This document shows, in pieces, positions 33,898-44,859 of a DNA stretch of 64,000 nucleotides; the first letter of the stretch is position 1; every line of letters starts with the position of its first letter. Source of the stretch: Dactylis glomerata (taxonomy: Eukaryota > Streptophyta > Magnoliopsida > Poales > Poaceae); NCBI GenBank assembly GCA_007115705.1, contig QXEO01001137.1, positions 682,001 to 746,000 of the forward strand, read 5' to 3'. The notes beneath the pieces are model-generated. The model ran no database searches. It had not been told where the DNA came from and saw only the letters and a list, made by a program, of their open reading frames with translations. The translations under genes and the position numbers were made by a program.

Positions 33898-35420
33898 TGA
33901 TATCTACGCACGCGTCTGTTCTTGTAGACAGTGTTGGGCCTCCAAGTGCAGAGGTTTGTAGAACATCAGCAAGTTTCCCTTAAGTGGATCACCCAAGGTT
34001 TATCAAACTCAAGGAGGAAGAGGTCAAAGCTATCCCTCTCAAACAACCCTGCAATTATGATACAGAAAGTCTCTTGTGTCCCCAACACACCCAATACACT
34101 TGTCAGATATATAAGTGCACTAGTTCGGCGAAGAGATAGTGAAATACAAGTGGTATAGATGATTATAAGTAGTAAATGCAATCTGGAATAAAAATGGCAG
34201 CAAGCAAACAAGTAACAAAACAACGAGTAAACGATGTGCAAAGCTTGGAAACAAGGCCTAGGGATCATACTTTCACTAGTGGACACACTCCCAACAAATA
34301 TAACATAATTGAACAAATAAATAACTTCTCTTCACTATGGTACTCTGAATTACTCTCCTATTGAATAACACTAATTATTGCGTAGTGTCTACAGAAGCAC
34401 CCCTTAAAGTTCATCAAGTACTTGACAAACACCACTCATAGAGATATCCAAATCAAATCACAACTCAAGATAAATATTATTGCAACTTAGACCAAGTACT
34501 AACATGGTGCACACACTGTCAATATTACACCATCAAAGGAGGAATAGATCACTTCAATACTATCATAGTGATAATTATTCTCATAATCCATAAGAGATCA
34601 CAATCGTAGCCTAGACCAAGTACCACCATGATGCACGCACTGTCACCGTTACACCATGGCAGGAGGAATAGATTACTTTAATAACACACTAGAGTACACA
34701 TAATGATGAAGAGTAGCATCTACTTATTCAATATGATACAAAGCTCACGATCACATAAAGATCACATCATTGGAGAGAGAGAGGTGAACCACGTAGCTAC
34801 CGATAGAGCCCTCAGCCCCGGGGATGAACTACTCCCTCCTCATCATAGGAGACAACAAGGTTGATGGAGATGGCGGTGAGGTCGATGGAGACAGCGGAGA
34901 TGGCTCCGGGGGCACTTTCCCGTCCCGGCAGGGTGTTGGAACAGAGAATTCTGTGCCCCGAAATTCATCGACGGCGGCGGCGGAGCTACGGAACTGTTTC
35001 TGGAAAATTGCTGACTCCCCTAGGGTTTTCCATCCCGGGGCTTTATATAGGTGAAGGGGCGTCATCAGGGGGCTGCCAGGGGCTCCTCACACATAGGGGG
35101 CGCAGCCAGGGGCTGGGCCGCGCCGCCCTGATGTGAGGCTGGCCCCTGGCCCCCCTCTGGCTCTTTTTCGTTCCTCGTCCTTCGTCCGGGAAAAATAGGA
35201 GTTCTGGAACTTGTTTCGTCCAATTCTGAGAATATTTCCTGTGTAGCATTTCTGAAACACAAAAACAGCAGAAAATAGGGAACTGGCACTGTGGCATCTT
35301 GTCAATAGGTTAGTTCCGGAAATCGCATAAAAATGCCACGAAGTGTAATGAAACACAAGGCAAATGGTTTAAAAATAAGCATGGAGCATCAAAAATTATA
35401 GATACGTTTGAGACGTATCA
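33898..35420 (-). repeat. 3' LTR of element D (type 2)
   Basis: 1523 bp, beginning TGATACGTTT-side next to the polypurine tract and ending TAGATATCA on the minus strand. It differs from the 5' LTR by scattered substitutions, more at the U5 end. Confidence 0.85.
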
Positions 35421-35434
35421 GCATCCCCAAGCTT
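35421..35434 (-). promoter_or_regulatory. Polypurine tract of element D
   Basis: Minus strand AAGCTTGGGGATGC, next to the 3' LTR. Confidence 0.85.
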
Positions 35435-38034
35435 AACTCCTGCTCGTCCTCGAGTAGGTAAGTGATAACAAAAGAAATATTTTTTGAGGTGACATGCACC
35501 TACACAATCTTGATCATATATGTAAGCATTGTGAGCTGGGATCAAAAGAACTTAAAACATGGGCATGAAAGACATAATATTGATAGAAGAAACTTAGCAA
35601 CCATGTTATAAATATGAAAATGAACACAAACAAAAGATCATGAAAATGAAACAATGAAAGTCAAACGTGTGTTCAAATCATAAGGAAAAACATAGTAAAT
35701 GGTTTTCAGCTTGTCCCTCATGGAATAGCAAAACATAAATGCATAGGACACCTTCAAGTTTAAGAGGGTGACTAGATACAAATAATTTGAGAACAAGTGA
35801 AACCAACAATATGAATCAATCAATGAAAACTTTGGGACAATGCACATTATACTCAGAATGACAACTATGCTCTCTTAGATGGTGCATAAAGATAGAAGGT
35901 GGTGACTCAACATAAAAGTAAAAGAAAGGCCCTTCGCAGAGGGAAGCAGTGATTAAACATGTGCTAGAGCTTTTCATTTATAAAACAGAGAGATAAAAAT
36001 TGGTTTTGAGAGGTAGTTGCCTTTGTCAACGATTGGCAATGGGGTTCTTACTATCTTCCATACAAAAATGAAGCAAGTTTTTGAGAGAGAGATTGGCACT
36101 TTTGTGCTCTTTTATAAAGCTTGGCACTCCTCCCCACCTTTTTTCCTTTCTCAAACCATGGCTAACCGATTCCATCGGGTGCCCACCAATATTCACATAC
36201 CATGGAGGAGTATCTTTTTTCTTTCTTTTTTTCTCTTTTTTTCTTTTTGGAATAAGACAATATGGAAGATAGCAAATCCGACCACTACGTCCCCATGAGC
36301 TGAAAACAGTGTCACAAAACGAGAAGTATTTTGAAGGTTTTTTGAAAGGTAGCACATGAAAATTTACTTGGAATGGCTTGTAAGTACCATGCATAGGAAT
36401 TTATAGTGGACACAATGACAAACTTGGTTTTTGGGAGTTGGATGCACGAGTAGAGCTCATACTCAGTACAAAATAAGGGCTAGCAAAAGACTGGGAGCGT
36501 CCAACTAAGAGAGCAATAACGGCCATAATCATGCAAAGCGACAAAGCAACATTAAAATAAGGATAAGATGGCATCAAAAGTCAAAAACTAAATGATCATA
36601 GAGGCTATAGGCGACTTATTTTGTAGTCAACATGGTGTAAGCATGTGCCAAGTCAACCCAAATAAAGCATCAAAGGAGAAAACCAAATAAATGCTTCCAT
36701 ATAATGAAAACAACGCATGATTTTTTCAAAGGCTCATTTAGCAATCTCAGTCATTTGAGACAAGTCATGCTATAGCAAAACCACTAAGCATACTATCAAA
36801 ATGACATCAAGCACGACATGCAAAAGCCTAGGCCGCAGTCTACACAAGCTCCTTCTTGTACCACTTTTTTTTGCATAAAGCTTTTTCTCTTTTCCAACAC
36901 CATTCAAACTTTTTATAGACACCTCTTTTGATGAAAACCAATAAAGACCAGAGGCAAAAATACACCTTGATGAAAATATATAACAAGATCTGAACATAAA
37001 TCAAGGAGAAAAATGTAAGCTAAACCCAGTAGCAGAAAAAGAGAACACTCGTTGAACGATAAGAGTGAAAACTAGAGTGTTCTTGGCAAATGAAAAGCGA
37101 GTTCATCTCCTTCAAAAGAAACATGATGTGATCTAACCATTTATTGTAGCAAACAAAGCAAAAGAAAACTGAAAACAAAAACAACTGACGCTCCAAGAAA
37201 AACACATAGTGCATGAAGCAATAAAAATATAGTGTCTTGAAAGGTGACCTGATTTTTGCCGATGAAGAAGGGGTGCCTCGGGGGCATCCCCAAGCTTTGA
37301 CGCTTGTACTTCTTGGATATTTCTTGGGGTGACATGGGCATCCCCAAGCTTGAGCTTTTGTCCATTCTTCATCTCATCTTATCATTCTCCAATCCCTACA
37401 CTTGAAAACTTCCTTCATACAAAACTAAACACAAATCTATTAGCAACATTAGTGTAAGCATAGTAATGAATCAACCCTTTTCAGTTCAGATTTCAACTCA
37501 AAACTACCACATATATAGAAAATACTACTGTAGCAACTTCCCCAAAAGTTCCGTGATCAAAAGAACTCAAAAAGAAAGCGATAAAGCGGCAAACACAAAT
37601 ATTGGCAGAAATCTGTCAAAACAGAACAGCTGACAAAGGTCGAATTTTTGAGGGGTTTTCTGTTGCTCAAATCAAAAAGTGTTCTACTAATAAAAGTTTG
37701 GATATAACCTGGGGCATATGCAGAAGAAATCGCAGGTCCAAAAGATTTACAGAGAATTTTCAAGAATTTTTACGGTGCAGCACCAAAAACTGGTCCAGGA
37801 CAGCAACATCCCCAAATCTTACCTCGCTTAAATTAGAGGCTTCTCTTCGCACAAAAACGAAATAAAAAGGATAAGGAGCGGTCATTACAGTAGTAATGAC
37901 TTCCAAGACTCAAATAATAGAAAAAGTACTGAAAAGAAAACATTGGGTTATCTCCCAAAAGTGCTTTTCTTTAACGCCTTTGAGCTAGGCGCAGTAATTT
38001 GCAAAGATGCTCATGTGGGCGCCATATAAGAGCT
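35435..38034 (-). other. 3' noncoding module of element D
   Basis: Minus-strand version of the shared module, with the variant also found in E, F and H. A long pyrimidine run lies at about 36205-36250. The paired PPT-like motifs lie near 37285 and 37340. No supportable gene. Confidence 0.75.
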
Positions 38035-38982
38035 TTAGGCAAAGGCGCCATATAGGAATTTAAAGCAAGAGAGAGCATCAAAAAGCAAATATGAAAAACA
38101 TTTAAATTTAAACCACTTCCTATGAATAGGAGTCTTGTAAGAAAATAAATCAACGAGGCACATAGTAGCAAGCATGGATAGATAAAACAAGTGCCACTTC
38201 AAGATTTGCAACATAAAGAGGGGAAACTTAATATTGTTGAGATCCATCAAACCATGTTTTCCTCTCTCATAATAACTTTCAGTAGCATTATGAATAGAAT
38301 TAACAATATAACTATCACATAAAACATCCCTATCATGAGCCACATGCCTAAAAGAATTAATACTCCCCACATGAACAATAGTAGTAGGAGCAGATTCAAC
38401 AGAATAATTATTCTCATCACCATAATCGTCAAAAATAGGAGGCATATTGTAATCATAACTAATTTTATCCTCAATAGTAGGTGATCTGAAAATATTATAC
38501 TCATCATCATAACCATCATAAACTAGAGGTTTAGTATCATCACAAGCTAGAGAACAGCTATTTCGCAAAGCATATTCTTCAAACATATCATCATAAGAAG
38601 GAACATGGATAGCACTAATGGTACAACAATTATTAATCTTAGAATTGGTACTAAAAAGATTTTCAATATCAAAAGTAAAGTGCTTTTCCCAATCATGATC
38701 ACTAACATAGGTAACAGGCATAGGAACATCACATAGGGGAGATAAAATATTATCAGAGCAAACTTTCTCCACTAAAGCTGGGGAACTAAAAATATCATGC
38801 TTAACAAAACCAGCTTCCCCAAGCTTAGACTTTTCTATAGCATTAGCAATAACGATGTTCAAAGCATTCATACTAACATCACTATTAGCATGCAAATTAA
38901 GCTCCAAAGGTTTTTCAATTTTCTCTTCAAACACTTCATATCTAAACTCAGGAAAAAGACTAAAGAACTCTTTATTTTCCAT
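38035..38982 (-). CDS. Short internally deleted Gag-related protein of element D
   Basis: An intact 315-codon ORF starts MENKEFFSLFPEF. Residues 1 to about 88 match the N-terminus of the E protein. The sequence then jumps at CDV|PMPVTYV to the E region near residue 607 and follows it to the end. The capsid-like and zinc-knuckle parts are thus missing, yet the frame is kept. The middle is acidic and Tyr-rich (YDGYDDEYNIF, FDDYGDENNY). The C-terminal ~70 residues are hydrophobic and aromatic (FPLFMLQILKWHLFYLSML), like a membrane segment. Without the capsid it cannot be a normal Gag, so a role is unknown. Confidence 0.5.
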   Translation of the reverse strand: MENKEFFSLFPEFRYEVFEEKIEKPLELNLHANSDVSMNALNIVIANAIEKSKLGEAGFVKHDIFSSPALVEKVCSDNILSPLCDVPMPVTYVSDHDWEKHFTFDIENLFSTNSKINNCCTISAIHVPSYDDMFEEYALRNSCSLACDDTKPLVYDGYDDEYNIFRSPTIEDKISYDYNMPPIFDDYGDENNYSVESAPTTIVHVGSINSFRHVAHDRDVLCDSYIVNSIHNATESYYERGKHGLMDLNNIKFPLFMLQILKWHLFYLSMLATMCLVDLFSYKTPIHRKWFKFKCFSYLLFDALSCFKFLYGAFA

Positions 38983-39094
38983 TAAGCCTAACTAGTGAAA
39001 ATAAAAACAAGAAACAAAAAGATGTAATTGCAGAATCTAAAGGAAATAACTCCGAGCACTCACACGGGAGGATGCGAGTACCTTTTACCTTACC

Positions 39095-39112
39095 TCCCTG
39101 GCAATGGCGCCA
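39095..39112 (-). promoter_or_regulatory. Primer binding site of element D
   Basis: Minus strand TGGCGCCATTGCCAGGGA, 10 bp from the 5' LTR; a variant of the tRNA-Asp complement. Confidence 0.8.
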
Positions 39113-39122
39113 GAAAAAAGCT

Positions 39123-40642
39123 TGATGTCTACGCACGCTTTTGTTCTTGTAGACAGTGTTGGGCCTCCAAGTGCAGAGGTTTGTAGAACAGCAGCAAGTT
39201 TCCCTTAAGTGGATCACCCAAGATTTATCGAACTCAGGGAGGAAGAGGTCAAAACTATCCCTCTCAAACAACCCTGCAATTACGATACAGAAAGTCTCTC
39301 GTGTCCCCAACACACCCAATACACTTGTCAAATGTATATGTGCACTAGTTCGGTGAAGAGATAGTGAAATACAAGTGATATAGATGATTATAAGTAGTAA
39401 ATGCAATCTGGAATAAAAATGGCAGCAAGCAAACAAGTAACAAAATAGCGAGTAAACGATGTGCAAAGCTTGGAAACAAGGCCTAGGGATCATACTTTCA
39501 CTAGTGGACACACTCCCAACAAATATAACATAATTGAACAAATAAATAACTTCTCTTCACTATGGTACTCTGAATTACTCTCCTATTGAATAACACTAAT
39601 CATTGCGTAGTGGCTATAGAAGCACCCCTTAAAGTTCATCAAGTACTTGACAAACACCACTCATAGAGATATCCAAATCAAATCACAACTCAAGATAAAT
39701 ATTATTGCAACTTAGACCAAGTACTAACATGGTGCACACACTGTCAACATTACACCATGAAAGGAGGAATAGATCACTTCAATACTATCATAGTGATAAT
39801 TATTCTCATAATCCATAAGAGATCACAATCGTAGCCTAGACCAAGTACCACCATGATGCACGCACTGTCACCGTTACACCATGGCAGGAGGAATAGATTA
39901 CTTTAATAACACACTAGAGTACACATAATGATGAAGAGTAGCATCTACTTATTCAATATGATACAAAGCTCACGATCACATAAAGACCATATCATGGGAG
40001 AGAGAGGTGAACCATAGAGCTACCGGTAGAGCCCTCAGCCCCGGGGATGAACTACTCCCTCCTCATCATAGGAGACATCAAGGTTGATGGAGATGGCGGT
40101 GAGGTCGATGGAGACGGCGGAGATGGCTCCGGGGGCACTTCCCTGTCCAGCAGGGTGCCGAAACAGAGACTTCTGTCCCCCGAAATTCGTCGACGGTGGC
40201 GGCGGAGCTACGGAACTGCTTCTGGAAAATTGTCGACTCCCCTAGGGTTTTCCGTCCCGAGGCTTTATATAGGCGAAGGGGCATCGTCAGGGGGCTGCCA
40301 GGGGCTCCTCACACATAGGGGGCGCAGCCAGGGGCTGGGTCGCGCCGCCCTGGTGTGAGGCTGGCCCCTGGCCCCCCTCCGGCTCTCTTTCGTTCCTCGT
40401 CCTTCGTCCGGGAAAAATAGGAATTCTGGAACTTGTTTCGTCCAATTCCGAGAATATTTCCTATGTAGCATTTCTAAAACACAAAAATAGCAAAAAATAG
40501 GGAACTGACACTGTGGCATCTTGTCAATAGGTTAGTTCCGGAAATTGCATAAAAACGCCACGAAGTGTAACGAAACACAAGGCAAATGGTGTAAAAACAA
40601 GCATGGAGCATCAAAAATTATAGATACGTTTGAGACGTATCA
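39123..40642 (-). repeat. 5' LTR of element D (type 2)
   Basis: 1520 bp with TG..CA ends. A TATA-like box on the minus strand lies at 40263-40271 (TATATAAAG). Confidence 0.85.
40263..40271 (-). promoter_or_regulatory. Predicted TATA box in the 5' LTR of D
   Basis: Minus strand TATATAAAG about 370 bp into the LTR, at the same place as in E. Confidence 0.5.
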
Positions 40643-40647
40643 AGAGA
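40643..40647. repeat. Target site duplication of element D, right copy
   Basis: AGAGA, matching 33893-33897. Confidence 0.85.
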
Positions 40648-41076
40648 CACCGCTAGTGAACTGTGGACCCCGGTCCAATTTCCTTTACATTGCTATTACC
40701 GTTTACTATTTTACTTGCTTATTTACATTCTCGCTTACTATTACCTTTTACCACTTGATACGCTTAATCCTTTGTTTACAGCAAATCGGTGAGATTGACA
40801 ACCTCATCGTAAGTTGGGGCAAAGTACTTGGTTGTGTTGTGTGCAGGTTCCACGTTGCTGCTAGGTGAAGAAGCTCCTACGTCAACTACGCACCAGTATT
40901 TTCTGGCGCCATTGTCCGGAGTGTCGCGAAGCTAGCAAGCAGCACCTTCTGAAGTTTTGCTTTCTCTTACTGGTTCGATAAACCTTGGTTTCATAACTGA
41001 GGGAAACTTGTTGTTGTGCTCCTCATACCTTCCTCTTGGGGTTCCCAACTGGGTGCTTAACACGCACTATCAAGCA
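40648..41076 (+). repeat. LTR of element C, right fragment
   Basis: It continues the LTR interrupted by D and ends ATCAAGCA. Confidence 0.8.
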
Positions 41077-41083
41077 ATTTTTC

Positions 41084-41101
41084 TGGCGTCGTTGCCGGGG
41101 A
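41084..41101 (+). promoter_or_regulatory. Primer binding site of element C
   Basis: TGGCGTCGTTGCCGGGGA, 7 bp after the LTR end. Confidence 0.8.
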
Positions 41102-41260
41102 GAAAAAAGATTTCTGCAAGGGGAGTCTCTCACGCTCAACCATTTACTTTGTTATTGCTTTGCTTTATTTTATTCTTGCTTGCATCTTTTTATCAAAAAT
41201 ACAAAAAAAATTAGTTCCTTTATAGTTGCTTTTACTTATCTGCTTTTTAGTCTTGCTAGA

Positions 41261-41976
41261 ATGAGTAATCCTCAAGTTGAGGTTCGTACTTTTAAGCAAC
41301 AGGGGGAGAGAGTTTGAAAGATGCTTGGTACCAAATTAGCAATGCTCATCATAGGTATACAAAGAAGCATTCTACCATGATCCTCCTTAGAAATTTTTAT
41401 ATTGGTATATCTAGTTAATAGGTACGTTCTTGATACTCTTGCAGGAGGTAATTTTCTGGGTACTCCGCTTTGGAAGCATGCACTTTAATTGAAAGTTTAG
41501 TGGGAGTACCACCTATCTATGTTGTTAAAACTGAGGTCACTTTGGATGAAGTTTTAGAAAAACTTAGCTCTTTAGAAAAAAGTTTGCCAAATATCCTTGA
41601 TAACGCTAGCCAGGTTAATGAATCGATAGAAAGTATCGGTAAGAGAATCACCATTTTAGAGGCTAGTACTACTCTTGATAGTCAAAACCTTAGGATTGGT
41701 AAACTAGAGGAGTCTATGGAAACTTTAAGTTCAATTTTCTCTTCTCTTAAATTTAATAAGGAGAAAGCTTTTGTTGAAAAAGAGCAAAAATTTATGTATG
41801 TTCCCAAGGTGTCTGTGCCTAAACCGTAGCATGTTTTTAAGATTGGTAAGACTTTTAGTTCTACTAAGAGTGACTTGCAGGTTGAATCATCTTTGGGAAC
41901 TTCTAAAGTGCCTAGTGTGGCAAGTGGTGCTCTTGAGGAAACGGTTGATCTTAATGCCTCATTTGATAATACTTGA
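41261..41976 (+). pseudogene. Dead gag of element C
   Basis: The ATG is kept. One G is missing in the run after KQQ, giving a stop at V-stop. The sequence near 41417 (agttaatagg) and near 41465 carries the same small changes as B, and the TAG after VPKP near 41827 is also the same. The end matches the other gag ends. The coiled-coil part stays open (41470-41829). Confidence 0.8.
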
Positions 41977-43174
41977 TTTCCACTTTCTGCGCCTAGCTCA
42001 AAGGCGTTAAAGAAAAGCACTTTTGGAAGATAACCTAATATTTTCTTTTTAGTACTTTTTATTTTATTTGAGTCTTGGAAGTTATTACTACTGTAATAAC
42101 CGCTCCTTATCATTTTTATTTCATTGTTGTGCCAAGAAGAACCTCTAATTTGAGGGAGGTAAGATTTGGGGAAGTTGCTATCCTGAAACAGATTTCTGTG
42201 CTGCACCGCAAAAATTCGTGAAAATTCTCAGAATATCTATTTGATCTGAAATTTCTTGAGCATATGCCCCAGGTTATATCCAAACTTTCATTAGTTTTGC
42301 ACTTTTCGATTTGAGCAACACAAGGTCCTCGAAAAAATCGACCTTTGTCAGTTGTTCTCTTTTGACGGATTTCTGCCACTATTTGTGTTTGCCTCTCAAT
42401 CGCTTTCTTTTTGAGTTCTTTTGATCACAGAACTTTTGAGGAAGTTGCTAAAGTAATATATGATTTATATGTGGTGTTTTTAAGTTTAAAACTGAACCAA
42501 AAGGGTTGATTTACTATTATGCTTATGCTAGCGTTGCTAATAGAATTGTGTAAAGTTTTTCATGAAGGAAGTTTTCAAGTGTAGGGAATGGAGAGTGATG
42601 AGATGAGATGAAGTATGGACAGAAGCTCAAGCCTGGGGATGCCCATGTCATCCCAAAAAATATCCAATAGGTATAAGCGTCAAAGCTTGGGGATGCCCCG
42701 AGGCATCCCTTCTTCATCGGCAAAAATTAGGTCACCTTTCAACACACTATATTTTTATTGCTTCATATACTATGCGTTTTTCTTGGAGCGTCTTTACTTT
42801 TGCTTTCAGTTTTCTTTTGTTTTGTTTGCTGCAATAAATGGTTCGACCCCAACGAATTTCTTTTGGAGAAGATGCACTTCATTTTTCATTTGCCAAGAAC
42901 ACTCTATTTTTCACTCTTATCGTTCAACGAGTGTTCTCTTTTTCTAGAACTGTGTTTAGCTTTCGTTTTTCGCCATGATTTTTGTTCAGATCTTGTTATA
43001 TCTTTGTATCAAGGTGTATTTAGACCACTGGTCTATGTTGGTTTTCATCAAAAGAGTTGTTTCAAAAAGGTTTGAATGGTGTTGGAAAAGAGAAAAAAGT
43101 TTCATGCAAATAGTGGTACAAAAAGGAGCTTGTTTAGACTGCGGCTTAGACTTTTGCATGCCATGCTTGATGTC
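41977..43174 (+). other. 3' noncoding module of element C, cut by element E
   Basis: About 1.2 kb of the shared module. It stops at atgatgtc where the LTR of E begins. If E inserted cleanly its duplication should be ATGTC (43170-43174), but no matching right end is visible. Confidence 0.7.
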
Positions 43175-44719
43175 TGATACATCTCAAACGTATCTATAAT
43201 TTTTGATGCTCCATGCTTGTTTTTGCACCATTTGCCTTGTGTTTCGTTACACTTCGTGGCGTTTTTATGCGATTTCCGGAACTAACCTATTGACAAGATG
43301 CCACAGTGCCAGTTCCCTGTTTTCTGCTGTTTTTGTGTTTCAGAAAAGCTACACAGGAAATATTCTCGGAATTGAACGAAACAAGTTCCAGAAGTCTTAT
43401 TTTCCCCGGAAGCTTCCCGAAGACCGAAAGAGAGCCAGAGGGGGGCCAGAGGCTGCCCTCACACATAGGTGGCACGACCGAGGCCCTAGCCGCACCACCC
43501 TAGTGTGAGGAGCCCCTGGCTGCCCCCTGACGACGCCCCTTCGCCTATATAAAGCCTCGGGACGGAAAACCCTAAGGGAGTCGGCGAAATTTCCAGAACA
43601 GTTCCGTAGCTCCGCCGCCGCCGTCGACAAATTTCGGGGGACAGAAGTCTCTGTTCCGGCACCCTGTCGGGACGGGGAAGTGCCCCCGGAGCCATCTCCA
43701 TCGGTCTCCATCGCCATCTCTGTCGTCTCCATCGACCTCACCGCCATCTCCATCAACCTTGCTGTCTCCTATGATGAGGAGGGAGTAGTTCATCCCCGGG
43801 GCCGAGGGCTCTACCGGTAGCTATGTGGTTCACCTCTCGCTCCCATGATGTGATCTTTATGTGATCGTGAGCTTTGTATCATGTTGAACAAGTAGATGTT
43901 ATTATTCAGATATTATGTGTACTCTAGTGATGTTATTAAAGTAATCTATTCCTCCTGCCATGGTGTAACGGTGACAGTGCGTGCATCATGGTGGTACTTG
44001 GTCTAGGCTACGATTGTGATCTCTTATGGATTATGAGAATAATTATCACTATGATAGTATTGAAGTGATCTATTTCCTCCTTTCATGGTGTAATGTTGAC
44101 AGTGTGTGCACCGTGTTAGTACTTGGTCTAAGTTGCAATAATATCTATCTTGAGTTGTGATCTGATTTGGATATCTCTATGAGTGGTGTTTGTCAAGTAC
44201 TTGATGAACTTTAAGGGGTGCTTCTGTAGCCACTACGCAATGATTAGTGTTATTCAATAGGAGAGTAATTCAGAGTACCATAGTGAAGAGAAGTTATTTA
44301 TTTGTTCAATTATGTTATATTGTTGGGAGTGTGTCCACTAGTGAAAGTATGATCCCTAGGCCTTGTTTCCAAGCTTTGCACACCCTTTACTTGCTATTTT
44401 GTTACATGTTTGCTCGCAGCGATACTTATTTCATATTACAGTTGCTACTCATAATCATCACTACCGCTTGTATTTCACTATCTCTTCGCCGAACTAGTGC
44501 ACCTATACATCTGACAAGTGTATTGGGTGTGTTGGGGACACAAGAGACTTTCTGTATCGTAATTGCAGGGTTGTTTGAGAGGGATAGCTTTGACCTCTTC
44601 CTCCCTAAGTTCGATAAACCTTGGGTGATCCACTTAAGGGAAACTTGCTGCTGCTCTACAAACCTCTGCACTTGGAGGCCCAACACTGTCTACAAGAACA
44701 GAAGCGTGTGTAGACATCA
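43175..44719 (+). repeat. 5' LTR of element E (type 2)
   Basis: 1545 bp, from TGATACATCTC to AGACATCA. Confidence 0.85.
43546..43554 (+). promoter_or_regulatory. Predicted TATA box in the 5' LTR of E
   Basis: TATATAAAG about 370 bp into the LTR. It is absent from the second LTR of E. Confidence 0.5.
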
Positions 44720-44729
44720 AGCTCTTTTC

Positions 44730-44747
44730 TGGCGCCATTACCGGGGA
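44730..44747 (+). promoter_or_regulatory. Primer binding site of element E
   Basis: TGGCGCCATTACCGGGGA, 10 bp after the LTR; near match to the tRNA-Asp complement. Confidence 0.8.
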
Positions 44748-44859
44748 GGTAAGGTTAAAGGTACTCGCATCCTCCTGTGTGAGTGCTCGAAGTTATTTCC
44801 TTTAGATTCTGCAATTATATCTTTTTGTTTCTTGTTTTTATTTTCACTAGTTAGGCTTA

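Larger units (their letters stand above)
33898..40642 (-). mobile_element. Element D: complete 6.7-kb non-autonomous Athila-like element
   Basis: On the minus strand: 5' LTR (39123-40642), tRNA-Asp-type primer site, one ORF of 315 codons, noncoding 3' module, polypurine tract and 3' LTR (33898-35420), flanked by AGAGA. Both LTRs start TGATACG and end in ATCA. It is the only Athila-like copy here with both ends and its duplication inside the window. It has type 2 LTRs like E and encodes a shortened form of the E protein. No polymerase is present. Confidence 0.9.
33550..43174 (+). mobile_element. Element C: Athila-like copy split by element D and cut by element E
   Basis: Its LTR fragment (33550-33897 and 40648-41076) is split by element D with an AGAGA duplication. 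A primer site, a dead gag and about 1.2 kb of 3' module follow until element E begins at 43175. The rest of C is not seen in the window. It is the closest relative of B. Confidence 0.75.
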
